A stretch of DNA of 64,000 nucleotides from Streptomyces sp. SDr-06 (lineage in GTDB: Bacteria > Actinomycetota > Actinomycetes > Streptomycetales > Streptomycetaceae). Positions 48,340-57,600 of the stretch are shown one piece after another. The position numbers were made by a program, and so were the translations under genes. The notes below the pieces were generated by a model that was not told the origin of the DNA, did not search any database, and worked only from the letters and a program-made list of their open reading frames with translations. Every line of letters starts with the position of its first letter. Position 1 is the first letter of the stretch. The stretch lies in NCBI RefSeq assembly GCF_003324565.1, contig NZ_QOLA01000004.1, positions 1-64,000 on the forward strand. The letters are read 5' to 3'.

Positions 48340-49257
48340 ATGCGCGCCCAGTTCGTACTCTCGGAGATCGGGGTCGGTCTCCGTCGCAACCTGACCATGA
48401 CGATCGCCGTCGTCGTCTCCGTCGCCCTCTCCCTGGCCCTGTTCGGCGGTTCGCTGCTGATGCGGGACCAGGTCAACAACATGAAGGGCTACTGGTACGA
48501 CAAGGTCAACGTCTCCATCTTCCTCTGCAACAAGGCGGACGCCGAGAGCGTCGCCAAGTGCGCCAAGGGCGCGGTGACCGCCCAGCAGAAGAAGGACATC
48601 GAGGCCGACCTCAAGAAGCTGGACGTCGTCCAGACGGTGTCGTACGAGTCGGCCGACGAGGCGTTCAAGCACTACAAGGAGCAGTTCGGCAGCTCCCCGA
48701 TGGCCGGTTCGATCACGCCGGACCAGATGCAGGAGTCCTTCCGCGTCAAGCTCAAGGACCCGGAGAAGTTCAACGTGGTCGCCACCGCGTTCGCGGGCCG
48801 CGACGGCGTCCAGTCCGTCCAGGACCAGAAGGGCATCCTGGAGAACCTGTTCGGGCTGCTCAACGGCATGAACGTGGCGGCCATGCTGGTCATGTTCGTC
48901 ATGCTGATCGTCGCACTGATGCTGATCGTCAACACCGTGCGCGTCTCCGCCTTCAGCAGGCGGCGCGAAACGGGGATCATGCGCCTGGTGGGCGCCTCCA
49001 GCTTCTACATCCAGGCGCCGTTCATCATGGAGGCCGCCTTCGCCGGGCTGATGGGCGGCGTGGCCGCCGCAGGCTTCCTGGTCGTCGGCCGCTACTTCAT
49101 GATCGACCACGGGCTCGACCTGGCGCACAAGCTGAACCTCATCAACTTCATCGGCTGGGACGCGGTGTTGGCGAAGCTCCCGCTGGTCCTCGCGGCCAGC
49201 GTCCTGATGCCCGCGCTCGCGGCCTTCTTCGCGCTGCGCAAGTACCTCAAGGTCTGA
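48340..49257 (+). CDS. ftsX: Cell-division protein FtsX
   Basis: The 305-aa membrane partner of FtsE has TM1 at about 13-35, a ~140-aa extracytoplasmic domain, and three further helices (about 177-200, 228-250 and 280-300) in the ABC3-permease arrangement. RRRETGIMRLVGASSFYIQAPF after TM2 is the family signature. The external loop is the part that in other bacteria docks a peptidoglycan hydrolase; two Cys in it (CNKADAESVAKC) may form a disulphide. No hydrolase gene is adjacent; an S41 protease gene follows. Confidence 0.95.
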   Translation: MRAQFVLSEIGVGLRRNLTMTIAVVVSVALSLALFGGSLLMRDQVNNMKGYWYDKVNVSIFLCNKADAESVAKCAKGAVTAQQKKDIEADLKKLDVVQTVSYESADEAFKHYKEQFGSSPMAGSITPDQMQESFRVKLKDPEKFNVVATAFAGRDGVQSVQDQKGILENLFGLLNGMNVAAMLVMFVMLIVALMLIVNTVRVSAFSRRRETGIMRLVGASSFYIQAPFIMEAAFAGLMGGVAAAGFLVVGRYFMIDHGLDLAHKLNLINFIGWDAVLAKLPLVLAASVLMPALAAFFALRKYLKV

Positions 49258-49278
49258 CCGCGCGTGTGACATACGCCC

Positions 49279-49314
49279 CGGGCGCCGTAGGAGCAACAGC
49301 CCCTACGGCGCCCG
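49279..49314 (+). terminator. Hairpin after ftsX
   Basis: A perfect 13-bp stem (49279-49291 with 49302-49314) and a 10-nt loop lie 21 bp after the ftsX stop and 23 bp before the S41 protease start, so the protease may have its own promoter or depend on read-through. Confidence 0.7.
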
Positions 49315-49337
49315 AGCCGTGTCCTAGACTCGGCGCC

Positions 49338-50534
49338 ATGCCGGGCCCGGACCTCTGTCCCAGGCCCCGCGGTGTGCGCCGCGGGGCTGCTCTGGCATTG
49401 GTCTTCGCGAGCGTCCTGGTGACGGCTGCCGCCACCAACTGCCTGCCGCGCGCCGAGGAACGGCCCGCCCCGCTCGCCGCCGGACGGGCCGTCGCGGGGC
49501 TCGACCCGCGCGAGGGGCACACCACCCGCGGCGGCGACCGCACCGCCGAGGACGTGGCCCGCGCGGCCGCCGAGGCCCAGGCCGACGGGAAGTCCGCCAC
49601 CCGCGCCGCCGAGGAGGCCGTGGGCCGCAGTGGGGACCGCTGGGGCGCGGTGTACGACAAGGCGCAGTACGAGCAGTACGCGGACGCCCTCGACGGCCGC
49701 TACACCGGAGTGGGTCTGTGGGTGTCCCGCACCGCCGACGGCCGCACCGAGGTGACCCGCGTCCAGGACGGCGGTCCCGCGGCGCGCGCGGGCATCGAGG
49801 CGGGCGACCTGCTGCGCAGCGTCGACCACTGGTCGGCCGACGGGCAGCCCGTCACCGAGACCGTCGCCCGGCTGCGCGGCGACGCGGCCGGGAGCAAGGT
49901 GGTCCTCGTCCTGGAGCGCGGCTCGCGCACCTGGACGCGGACGCTGGACCGGGCGGTCCTGGACACCGAGCCCGTGGCCGTCGAGAGCCTCTCCGCCAAG
50001 GTCGTCATGATCAAGGTGGCGGCCTTCACCAGGGGCTCGGGCGAGCGCGTACGGGCCGCCGTGCACCGGGCCCCCAAGGGCGCCGGCATCCTGCTCGACC
50101 TGCGGGGCAACAGCGGCGGCCTGGTCGGCGAGGCGGTCACCGCCGCCTCCGCCTTCCTCGACGGCGGCCTGGTCGCCACGTACGACGTGCACGGCAAGCA
50201 GCGGGCGCTGTACGCGGCCGACGACGGGGACGACGCCAGGCCCCTGGTGGTGTTGATCGACGGCGGCACCATGAGCGCGGCGGAACTGCTCACCGGCGCG
50301 CTCCAGGACCGCGGTCGCGCGGTCACCGTGGGCTCGCGCACCTTCGGCAAGGGGTCGGTCCAGCTGCCCACCGGCCTTCCGGGCGGCTCGGTCGCCGAGC
50401 TGACCGTCGGCCATTACCGCACCCCCTCCGGCCGTGGTCTCGACGGCAGGGGCATCACCCCCGACCTGCCGGTCACCGACCGGCCGCTCGAACACGCCGA
50501 GACGGTGCTGAGCGGTCTCGGCGGCACGTCGTAA
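49338..50534 (+). CDS. S41-family C-terminal processing protease
   Basis: The 398-aa protein has an N-terminal signal/anchor ([18 protein letters not shown]), a CtpA-like N-domain, a PDZ domain ([16 protein letters not shown]...GIEAGDLL) and an S41 peptidase domain with catalytic Ser313 ([10 protein letters not shown]) and Lys338 (TFGKGSVQ), the normal 25-residue spacing. Such proteases trim or degrade exported proteins, and some regulate wall hydrolases. Its place after ftsEX suggests an envelope role, but this is inference. ATG start at 49338. Confidence 0.9.
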   Translation: MPGPDLCPRPRGVRRGAALALVFASVLVTAAATNCLPRAEERPAPLAAGRAVAGLDPREGHTTRGGDRTAEDVARAAAEAQADGKSATRAAEEAVGRSGDRWGAVYDKAQYEQYADALDGRYTGVGLWVSRTADGRTEVTRVQDGGPAARAGIEAGDLLRSVDHWSADGQPVTETVARLRGDAAGSKVVLVLERGSRTWTRTLDRAVLDTEPVAVESLSAKVVMIKVAAFTRGSGERVRAAVHRAPKGAGILLDLRGNSGGLVGEAVTAASAFLDGGLVATYDVHGKQRALYAADDGDDARPLVVLIDGGTMSAAELLTGALQDRGRAVTVGSRTFGKGSVQLPTGLPGGSVAELTVGHYRTPSGRGLDGRGITPDLPVTDRPLEHAETVLSGLGGTS

Positions 50535-50568
50535 ACCTGTTGCGCCGGGGTGCGAAAATGGCCGCACT

Positions 50569-51096
50569 ATGGCTAAGAACACGGGCAAGGACAAAGAGAA
50601 GGACAGCAAGCGCAAGCTGGTCGCGCAGAACAAGAAGGCACGGCACGACTACCTCATCATCGACACCTATGAGTGCGGTCTGGTGCTCACCGGCACCGAG
50701 GTGAAGTCGCTGCGCCAGGGCCGCGCCTCGCTGGTCGACGGTTTCGTGCAGATCGACGGCGGCGAGGCCTGGCTGCACAACGTGCACGTGCCGGAGTACG
50801 CGCAGGGCACCTGGACCAACCACAGCGCGCGGCGCAAGCGGAAGCTGCTGCTGCACCGGGCGGAGATCGACAAGCTGGAGTCGAAGTCCGGGGAGTCGGG
50901 TCACACGATCGTGCCCCTCGCGCTGTACTTCAAGGACGGCCGGGCCAAGATCGAGATCGCGCTCGCCAAGGGCAAGAAGGAGTACGACAAGCGCCAGACG
51001 CTGCGCGAGAAGCAGGACCGGCGCGAGACGGACCGGGCCATCTCGGCGGTCAAGCGCAAGGAGCGGGCGAGCCTGCGGCAGGCCCGCGCGGAATAG
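50569..51096 (+). CDS. smpB: SsrA-binding protein SmpB
   Basis: SmpB binds tmRNA and brings it to stalled ribosomes for trans-translation. The 175-aa protein has the OB-fold core ([37 protein letters not shown]) and the basic C-terminal tail ([20 protein letters not shown]) that enters the mRNA channel. ATG start. The tmRNA gene ssrA begins 80 bp downstream, an often conserved neighbour. Confidence 0.96.
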   Translation: MAKNTGKDKEKDSKRKLVAQNKKARHDYLIIDTYECGLVLTGTEVKSLRQGRASLVDGFVQIDGGEAWLHNVHVPEYAQGTWTNHSARRKRKLLLHRAEIDKLESKSGESGHTIVPLALYFKDGRAKIEIALAKGKKEYDKRQTLREKQDRRETDRAISAVKRKERASLRQARAE

Positions 51097-51176
51097 GCTG
51101 GCACCCTCGGGCGTTGGTCACGTACGATGGCACTGCACCTCAGCGAAGGTGCGGCACCACCTTGAAAAAACAACAT

Positions 51177-51543
51177 GGGGATGATCGGTTTCGACAGCGG
51201 ATGTCGAAGCAGGGGAAGCGTGTCGAGGAAGCGGCAATGATCTCGTAAACCATATGTCGCAAACAATAATCGCCAACACCAAGCGCGATACCTTCGCCCT
51301 CGCTGCCTAAGTAGCGACTTGCGAAGTGTCAGCCCGGGGCTGTTCCCGACCCGGATCCTGGCATCAGCTAGGGAACTAAACTTCCGGACCCGGTCACGGG
51401 GTCCGGAAGGAAATCAAACAGTGACTGGGCCCGTCGGCGACTTGTTCGCGTGATTGCCGGGGCCGAGAAAATCGCAGCGAACTGCACACGGAGAAGCCCT
51501 GTTTTTGCACCGTTGGACGCGGGTTCGATTCCCGCCATCTCCA
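51177..51543 (+). ncRNA. ssrA: Transfer-messenger RNA (tmRNA)
   Basis: The gene begins GGGGATGATCGGTTTCGACAG and ends with a T-arm (GGACGCGGGTTCGATTCCC) and the acceptor strand CATCTCC, which pairs with GGGGATG. The CCA end is not encoded (CGA follows the discriminator A at 51543). The tag reading frame at 51272-51310 codes ANTKRDTFALAA and a TAA stop; the LAA end is the protease degron. This tag is shorter than the S. coelicolor tag I recall (ANTKRDSSQQAFALAA). TACGAT at 51123-51128 may be its -10 element. Confidence 0.95.
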
Positions 51544-51588
51544 CGATCGAGGAGAACCGGATCTCCGGATCACCTCGCCCCATGTAGG

Positions 51589-51624
51589 CAAAGGCCCGGT
51601 CGCTTTCGAGCGGCCGGGCCTTTG
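51589..51624. terminator. Terminator after ssrA
   Basis: A 16-bp stem (51589-51604 with 51609-51624, one G-T pair) capped by a TTCG tetraloop. It lies between ssrA and the convergent small membrane-protein gene, and has A-rich and T-rich ends, so it may work in both directions. Confidence 0.85.
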
Positions 51625-51642
51625 TCGTGCCCGGACCGGGCT

Positions 51643-52062
51643 TTAGGCGACCGGCTGGCCGGTCAGCATCCCCAGGAGCTGGTCCATCTCGTTGCGCCAC
51701 AGCCGGTGGACGTTCATGCGGGTCGGCTTCGGCTGGCCGGGCAGCTGGCAGCGGAACGAGCTCCACAGGGTGTTCCGCCGGACGTCGCTGATCATCCGCA
51801 GGGCCTCGGCCGGGGGGATCGCCACGACGAGCTCCCGCGGGCGGTTGTTCCACCGGCTGGCCCGGTGCAGCAGCACGGCCTGCTGGGTCACGGTGATGAA
51901 GTAGTACGTCAGGAAGGCCTGGCCTATGACGCCGAACATGCTCATCAACCAGACGCTGGGGCCCGCTATCGCCTGGATCATGACGATCGGACGGTCCTGC
52001 GGGTTGGCCTGCGCGATCGCCTCGGCGACCTGCTGCTGGATGGTCGACTTCTTCATGGCCAT
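51643..52062 (-). CDS. Small membrane protein of unknown function
   Basis: The 139-aa protein starts MAMKKSTIQQQVAEAIAQ, has a hydrophobic stretch (SVWLMSMFGVIGQAFLTYYFITVTQQAVLLH, about residues 34-65, room for one or two helices), and a soluble C-terminal half with ELVVAIPPAEALRMISDVRRNTLWSSFRCQLPG. I do not recognise the family. The first ATG is preceded by AGGAAAGG at a 9-base distance. It is convergent with ssrA. Confidence 0.7.
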   Translation of the reverse strand: MAMKKSTIQQQVAEAIAQANPQDRPIVMIQAIAGPSVWLMSMFGVIGQAFLTYYFITVTQQAVLLHRASRWNNRPRELVVAIPPAEALRMISDVRRNTLWSSFRCQLPGQPKPTRMNVHRLWRNEMDQLLGMLTGQPVA

Positions 52063-52136
52063 GGGGATGGGCCTTTCCTGACGCGGGGCACGCCGGAGCG
52101 GAGGGTGTCACGCTCAAGCGGAAGGGGACGTCCCGC

Positions 52137-53375
52137 TCAGCTGCGGGGCGGTGCAGCGTACCGCCCGTGTCCCGTGGCGCACACCACCAGGGCGACGGCC
52201 GCAGCGCAGACCGGGACCAAGTAGCCCATCGCGGCGCCCGCTTGCTCGACGACCTGGCCCCCGGTGGCCGAACCGGCCGCGATGCCGCCGAGGATCGCGG
52301 TGACGGCGAGGGTCATGCCCTCGTTCAACCGGCCCTCGGGAGTGAGGCGCTGGACCAGGGTCATGCCGGTGACCATGGTCGGCGCGGTGGCCGCCCCTGC
52401 GCACAGCAGGGCGGCCGCGAGGGCGGGGAGCGACCCGCCGGTCCGCGCCGCGAGCAGCGGCAGCCACATCAGGGCGGTCATCGCCGCCACGCAGCCGACG
52501 AGCCGCCGGAACACGCGGCGGGCGGGGCGCACCGATCCGTACAGGAGTCCCGCGACGCACGAGCCGGCCGCCTGGAGCGCGAGCACCGGGCCCGCCGCCG
52601 CGCCGAGGCCGAGTCCGTCGGTGTACGCGATGGTCACCACCTCCAGGGAGCCGAAGACCGCCCCGGTGGCGAGGAAGACCGCGAGGAGGGGAGCGAACCC
52701 CCGTGTGCGGAAGGGGGACTTGGCTGATCCCGTGCGGAGCGACGGGGGCGGTTCGGTCGCGCGCTGGGCCGCGAAGAGCAGCACGCCCGTCATCAGCAGC
52801 ACCGCGCCCACGAGCGTGCCGGCCTCGGGGAAGAGGGCCGAGCACAGGAAGGCGGCGACGACCGGGCCGAGCATGAAGCAGAGCTCGTCGGCGGCCTGTT
52901 CGAAGGAGTTGGCGGTGTGCAGGGCGGCCGCGTCCTCCCGGGAGGAGCCACGGTGCAGATGGGCCCAGCGGGCGCGGGACATGCCGCCGGTGTTGGGGGT
53001 GGTGGCGGTCGCGGCGTACGCGGCGAACAGGGTCCAGTTCGGGGCGCCGAAGTGCACGCACAGGAGCAGGGCGAGCGAGCCGAGGACCGCAACCGCCGTC
53101 GCCGGTACGGCGATTCGGGCCTGGCCGTGCCGGTCCACGAGCCGGGCGGTCCAGGGGGCGACCAGCGCGGTCGCGGCGAGGCCGGTGGCGGTGACGGCAC
53201 CGGCCAGCGCGTACGAGCCGCGCGATCCGGCGATCATGATCACGGCACTGACGCCGAACATGCCCATGGGCAGCCGGGCGATCAGATTGCCGAGCGTGAA
53301 GGCACGGGTTCCGGGGGTGCGGAAGAGGCGTATGTAGGGGTTCGGGTGGCGGGCGGGCGAGGTGGGCTGCGGCAT
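52137..53375 (-). CDS. MFS transporter, probable drug/metabolite exporter
   Basis: The 412-aa protein has about 12 membrane helices with the MFS loop-2/3 motif (APWTARLVDRHGQARI) and resembles small-molecule efflux carriers of the DHA1 type. Substrate unknown. ATG start at 53375 (MPQPTSPARH). The divergent LysR gene with a palindromic site in the 102-bp gap suggests that LysR controls it. Confidence 0.85.
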   Translation of the reverse strand: MPQPTSPARHPNPYIRLFRTPGTRAFTLGNLIARLPMGMFGVSAVIMIAGSRGSYALAGAVTATGLAATALVAPWTARLVDRHGQARIAVPATAVAVLGSLALLLCVHFGAPNWTLFAAYAATATTPNTGGMSRARWAHLHRGSSREDAAALHTANSFEQAADELCFMLGPVVAAFLCSALFPEAGTLVGAVLLMTGVLLFAAQRATEPPPSLRTGSAKSPFRTRGFAPLLAVFLATGAVFGSLEVVTIAYTDGLGLGAAAGPVLALQAAGSCVAGLLYGSVRPARRVFRRLVGCVAAMTALMWLPLLAARTGGSLPALAAALLCAGAATAPTMVTGMTLVQRLTPEGRLNEGMTLAVTAILGGIAAGSATGGQVVEQAGAAMGYLVPVCAAAVALVVCATGHGRYAAPPRS

Positions 53376-53445
53376 GCCCCGATCCTTTCCGGGGCCGGGT
53401 CGGCGGGTCCAACACCTGATCAGCGCCCATTCACCCACTCTTGTT

Positions 53446-53469
53446 GTCAACGCCCTTGATGCTGTTGAC
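53446..53469. promoter_or_regulatory. Candidate LysR operator
   Basis: GTCAAC (53446-53451) and GTTGAC (53464-53469) are perfect inverted arms with a 12-bp spacer; GTTGTCAAC at 53443-53451 is itself a small palindrome. The site sits just upstream of the lysR-type gene and between it and the MFS gene, where LysR-type proteins usually bind. Confidence 0.5.
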
Positions 53470-53477
53470 TTCCGCGC

Positions 53478-54488
53478 GTGCCCCGCGACCTGGATCCGCG
53501 GCTGCTGCGCTCGTTCGCGGCCGTCGCCGACGAACTGCACTTCACCCGCGCCGCCGCCCGCCTCTTCGTCGCCCAGCAGGCACTGAGCCGCGACATCCGG
53601 CGCCTGGAGGGGGAGTTGGGCGCCGAACTCTTCTCGCGGACCACCCGCGCGGTGGCGCTCACCGCGGACGGGGCACGGCTGCTGCCGTACGCCCGCAAGG
53701 TGCTCGCCGCCCATGACGAACTGCGCGGCGCGTGGGGGGAGCAGGGCCGGGCGCGGCCGCTGCTCGTCGATGTCTCGGCGCCGGTCGGCACCGGTGCGCG
53801 GGTGCTCGCCGAGGCCCGCGAACAGGCGCCCGGCGTCGAGTTCGTGGCCCGGTTCATCAGCGGGCTCACCGGGGCCGCCGCCGAGATCCTCGCCGGGCGG
53901 CTCGACGTCTCCTTCGGCCGGGCCGCCGGGCTCGACCCGGCGGTGCTCGCGGGCCTCGCCCACCAGCCGGTGCGTTACGAGCGGATGGCGGTGCTGCTCG
54001 CCGAGGACCACCGCCTCGCGGGTCTCGCCGAGGTGCCGCTCGCGGCGCTGGCCGGCGAGACGCTGTACGCGGCGGCGGGCAATGGGGCCACCCGGGAGTG
54101 GACCGACCTCGCCGAGCGGCTCTTCGCGGGGCGCGGCATCCGCACGGCCGCGCCGTTCCCGGAGATCGCGGGCGAGGAGGAGTTCGTGCGGGTGGTGCGC
54201 AAGCAGGGCTGGTCGGTCCTCGCCAGCACCGAGTTCATGGACGTGCCCGGCATGGTGGTCCGCCCGCTGACCGGACCCGTACCGCTCGCCCCGGTCTCGA
54301 TGGTGTGGCGCAAGGGGTTCTCGCATCCCGGCGTCGAGGCGCTCCGGCGGGTCGCCGCCGAGGCCTCCGCGGCGCACGGCTGGCTGCGAAGACCCGCCGG
54401 AAGCTGGCTGCCCGAGCCCGACTTGTCCCTGATGGCGGCTGATGCCCCGCACGCGTCCCATCGAAGTCGAACATCACGCGATACGTGA
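53478..54488 (+). CDS. LysR-family transcriptional regulator
   Basis: The 336-aa protein has an N-terminal winged helix (DLDPRLLRSFAAVADELHFTRAAARLFVAQQALSRDI) and a LysR substrate-binding domain with the usual two-lobed pattern. GTG start at 53478. Its divergent partner is the MFS exporter, and a palindrome lies between them. Inducer unknown. A short Ser/Arg-rich C-terminal tail reaches beyond the normal domain end. Confidence 0.88.
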   Translation: MPRDLDPRLLRSFAAVADELHFTRAAARLFVAQQALSRDIRRLEGELGAELFSRTTRAVALTADGARLLPYARKVLAAHDELRGAWGEQGRARPLLVDVSAPVGTGARVLAEAREQAPGVEFVARFISGLTGAAAEILAGRLDVSFGRAAGLDPAVLAGLAHQPVRYERMAVLLAEDHRLAGLAEVPLAALAGETLYAAAGNGATREWTDLAERLFAGRGIRTAAPFPEIAGEEEFVRVVRKQGWSVLASTEFMDVPGMVVRPLTGPVPLAPVSMVWRKGFSHPGVEALRRVAAEASAAHGWLRRPAGSWLPEPDLSLMAADAPHASHRSRTSRDT

Positions 54489-54642
54489 ACACATGTCCAT
54501 GGACTCGTGCGCTACATTCATCGCCCGGGTGCGGCGGGATGGTGGGGGCGCTCGGAACGGGTGGGTTCTCCCCGTTCCGGCTGAGGCCCCCGGGAGTCGT
54601 GCGCGCAACCCGCGAAACACAGGTCAGGGAGTGCGTACGAAC

Positions 54643-55311
54643 ATGGACAGTGGAATAGTCGGCGGGCCGGGGGGACAGCCCCGTCCCGACCGCTCGGAGG
54701 GTGGCGGGCCGCCGCGTGACGCCACCGTGCGACTCGGCTTCTTCGCGGAGCAGTTGAGCCCACCCGCGCACCCGCTCGGCAAGCCCGACCCGCGCCTGAG
54801 CGTGCCCCGGCCGCGGGCGGCCGAGCCCGAGCCGGTTCAGCGCTCCGCCACGCAGAAGATCCCGGTCTTCAAGCCGTTGCGGGCGGCCTCGGCCGAGCGG
54901 GCCGTGTTCGTGGACGCCAGCGGACGGCGCGGCAAGAAGATCCGCTGGCTCGGCTGGATCTTCGGGCTCGCCGCCACCGGCTTCGCGGTGGCGCTCGTCG
55001 GCTCGCTGCTCGGCGGCAGCGCCCGCGCCCCCGGCCTCAACCTGCCCGAGGGCAGCAAGGCCGACTCCGTGACCGCGCCGCCGCAGGCCGCCGCCTCGCA
55101 GCCGCCGTCACCGAAGGCGTCCTCCACGAAGAAGGCCCTGACCCCGGTGCACAGCCCCTCCAAGGCGCCCTCGGCCAAGGCCTCCAGGTCCGAGCACGGC
55201 GCCACCCCCGCCACGGGCCACAGCCCGGTGCGGTCCTCCCCGCACCCCAGCGCCTCGCACAAGCCGTCCGCGCGGGCGGCCTCCCTCACCGTCGGCGCGA
55301 CCGGCGCCTGA
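54643..55311 (+). CDS. matA: MatA-like single-pass membrane protein
   Basis: The ~222-aa protein has a cytoplasmic half (MDSGIVGGPGGQPRPDRS, RLGFFAEQLSPPAHPLGKPDP, VQRSATQKIPVFKPLR), one membrane helix (LGWIFGLAATGFAVALVGSLLGG) and an outer Pro/Ser/Lys-rich tail. By position just before matB, between a LysR gene and an acyltransferase, it corresponds to matA of the S. coelicolor mycelial-aggregation locus as I recall it. Its biochemical role is unknown. The GTG 12 bases upstream (54631) is an alternative start; AGGGAG lies between. Confidence 0.65.
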   Translation: MDSGIVGGPGGQPRPDRSEGGGPPRDATVRLGFFAEQLSPPAHPLGKPDPRLSVPRPRAAEPEPVQRSATQKIPVFKPLRAASAERAVFVDASGRRGKKIRWLGWIFGLAATGFAVALVGSLLGGSARAPGLNLPEGSKADSVTAPPQAAASQPPSPKASSTKKALTPVHSPSKAPSAKASRSEHGATPATGHSPVRSSPHPSASHKPSARAASLTVGATGA

Positions 55312-55446
55312 GCACCACCGTCCCGGATCCGCCCGCAGTGGCCCGGTCGGCGGCCCTGAGTCCCGCCTCAGCACCCCTCACCTCCTGAGCACCAACCCCG
55401 TACGGCGACCCCGGCGTACCGGCCCGAAGGCGTAACGACACCTGCC

Positions 55447-57600
55447 ATGAGAACCACCAAGGCCAAGCCGCGGCCGGCGCGGCGCAAGCGGCTGCCCATG
55501 CGCTACCTGCTGCCGCTGCTGCTGCTCGTCGCGCTCGTCGCGATGCTGATGCTGCGCGGCTACGTGCACAGCGAGATCTCCGCGGACCACCGCGTCCGCG
55601 ACCCCGCGCCCACCGACAAGGTGCCCGAGAAGATCATCGACGGCGGCCCGGTCATCGACGCGCGCGCCCCCGGAAAGCCGGTCAGCCTCCAGATACCGGA
55701 CCACAAGATCGTCATCACCTTCGACGACGGCCCGGACCCCACCTGGACGCCGAAGGTCCTGGACGAGCTGAAGAAGTACCACGCGCACGCCGTCTTCTTC
55801 GTCACCGGAACCAACGCCTCGCGCTACCCCGACCTCATCAAGCGCATGGTCGCCGAGGGCCACGAGGTGGGGCTGCACACCTTCAACCACCCCGACCTCT
55901 CCTACCAGTCGAAGTCGCGGATCGACCGGGAGCTCTCCGAGAACCAGCTCGCGCTCGCGGGCGCCGCGGGCGTGCACAGCTCGCTGTTCCGGCCGCCGTA
56001 CTCCTCGTTCGCCGACGCCATGGACAACGACACCTGGCCGGTCGTCCAGTACGTCGGCAGCAAGGGCTATGTCGTTGCGCTCGACTCCACCGACAGCGAG
56101 GACTGGCAGCGGCCCGGGGTCAAGAAGATCATCCACAACGCCACCCCGGAGGACAACAAGGGCGCCATCGTCCTGATGCACGACTTCGGCGGCGACCGCT
56201 CGCAGACCGTGGCCGCGCTCGACAAGTTCCTGCCGGACATGCAGGGGTCGGGCTACACCTTCGTCAACCTCACCACCGCGCTCGGCGCGCCCAGCGCGCT
56301 GACCCCGGTCAGCGGCATGGACCTGTGGAAGGGCGAGGCGTTCGTGGGCGCCGTCCAGGTCGCCGAGCACACCACCGACTTCCTCGTCGTGGGCCTCGCG
56401 ATCGTCGGCGTGCTGGTGTTCACCCGGTTCGGCCTGATGCTGCTGCTCTCCTTCGCGCACGCCCGCAAGGTCCGCAGGAAGGACTTCCAGTGGGGGCCGC
56501 CGGTCACCGAACCGGTCTCGGTGCTCGTGCCCGCCTACAACGAGCGCGAATGCATCGCCAACACCGTTCGTTCGCTCATGGCGAGCGACCATCCGATCGA
56601 AGTGATCGTGATCGACGACGGTTCGAGCGACGGCACCGCCGACATCGTCGAGGCGCTCGGCTACCCCAACGTGCGCGTGGTGCGCCAGGAGAACGCGGGC
56701 AAGCCCGCCGCCCTCAACAACGGCATCGCGCACGCTCGTTACGAGCTCGTCGTGATGATGGACGGCGACACCGTCTTCGAGCCGTCCACCGTCCGCGAAC
56801 TGGTCCAGCCCTTCGGCAACCTGCGCGTCGGCGCCGTCGCGGGCAACGCCAAGGTCGGCAACCGGGACTCGCTCATCGGCGCCTGGCAGCACATCGAGTA
56901 CGTGATGGGCTTCAACCTCGACCGCCGCATGTACGACCTGCTCGGCATCATGCCCACCATCCCGGGCGCGGTCGGCGCCTTCCGGCGCCAGGCCCTGGAG
57001 CGGGTCGGCGGCATGAGCGAGGACACCCTCGCCGAGGACACCGACATCACCATGGCCATCCACCGCGACGGCTGGAAGGTGGTCTACAGCGAGAACGCCC
57101 GCGCCTGGACCGAGGCCCCCGAGTCCGTCCAGCAGCTGTGGTCACAGCGCTACCGCTGGTCGTACGGCACGATGCAGGCGATCTGGAAGCACCGCGGCGC
57201 CGTCAAGGACCGCGGCCCCTCGGGCCGCTTCGGCCGCTTCGGCCTGCCGCTGGTCGCCCTGTTCATGGTGGTGGCGCCCCTCCTCGCCCCGCTCATCGAC
57301 ATCTTCCTGCTGTACGGGATCGTCTTCGGCAAGACCGAGCAGACCATCGTGGCCTGGCTCGTCGTGCTGATGATCCAGGCGATCTGCGCGGCCTACGCCT
57401 TCCGGCTCGACAAGGAACGCCTGACCCACCTGCTCTCGCTGCCGCTCCAGCAGGTCCTGTACCGGCAGTTGATGTACGTCGTGCTGCTCCAGTCCTGGAT
57501 CACCGCGGTGACCGGAGGCCGGCTGCGCTGGCAGAAGCTGCGCCGCACCGGCGTGGTCGAGGCGCCGGGCAACCCGGCCGCGCGAAAGGCCGTCGGATGA
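55447..57600 (+). CDS. matB: MatB-like polysaccharide deacetylase / GT2 synthase
   Basis: The 717-aa membrane protein fuses an outer NodB-type polysaccharide deacetylase (TFDDGPDPTW with Asp93/Asp94, HTFNHPDLSY, RPPYSSF) to an inner processive GT2 synthase (VPAYNER, DGSSDGT, DGDT, Q567-RYRW571). Membrane helices lie at about 20-38, 310-340 and through ~605-700. It fits a synthase that makes and partly deacetylates a beta-linked N-acetylglucosamine polymer, as reported for the matAB locus and PNAG-dependent pellet formation. ATG start; the stop overlaps the acyltransferase start by 4 bp. Confidence 0.88.
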   Translation: MRTTKAKPRPARRKRLPMRYLLPLLLLVALVAMLMLRGYVHSEISADHRVRDPAPTDKVPEKIIDGGPVIDARAPGKPVSLQIPDHKIVITFDDGPDPTWTPKVLDELKKYHAHAVFFVTGTNASRYPDLIKRMVAEGHEVGLHTFNHPDLSYQSKSRIDRELSENQLALAGAAGVHSSLFRPPYSSFADAMDNDTWPVVQYVGSKGYVVALDSTDSEDWQRPGVKKIIHNATPEDNKGAIVLMHDFGGDRSQTVAALDKFLPDMQGSGYTFVNLTTALGAPSALTPVSGMDLWKGEAFVGAVQVAEHTTDFLVVGLAIVGVLVFTRFGLMLLLSFAHARKVRRKDFQWGPPVTEPVSVLVPAYNERECIANTVRSLMASDHPIEVIVIDDGSSDGTADIVEALGYPNVRVVRQENAGKPAALNNGIAHARYELVVMMDGDTVFEPSTVRELVQPFGNLRVGAVAGNAKVGNRDSLIGAWQHIEYVMGFNLDRRMYDLLGIMPTIPGAVGAFRRQALERVGGMSEDTLAEDTDITMAIHRDGWKVVYSENARAWTEAPESVQQLWSQRYRWSYGTMQAIWKHRGAVKDRGPSGRFGRFGLPLVALFMVVAPLLAPLIDIFLLYGIVFGKTEQTIVAWLVVLMIQAICAAYAFRLDKERLTHLLSLPLQQVLYRQLMYVVLLQSWITAVTGGRLRWQKLRRTGVVEAPGNPAARKAVG

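Noticed and set aside
51394..51591. Short minus-strand protein-coding frames over the tmRNA gene
   Set aside because: The DNA is fully explained by tmRNA structure and the tag frame.
51512..51650. Possible integrative-element attachment site at the 3' end of ssrA
   Set aside because: tmRNA ends are common att sites, but no integrase gene and no repeat of the ssrA 3' end were seen nearby.
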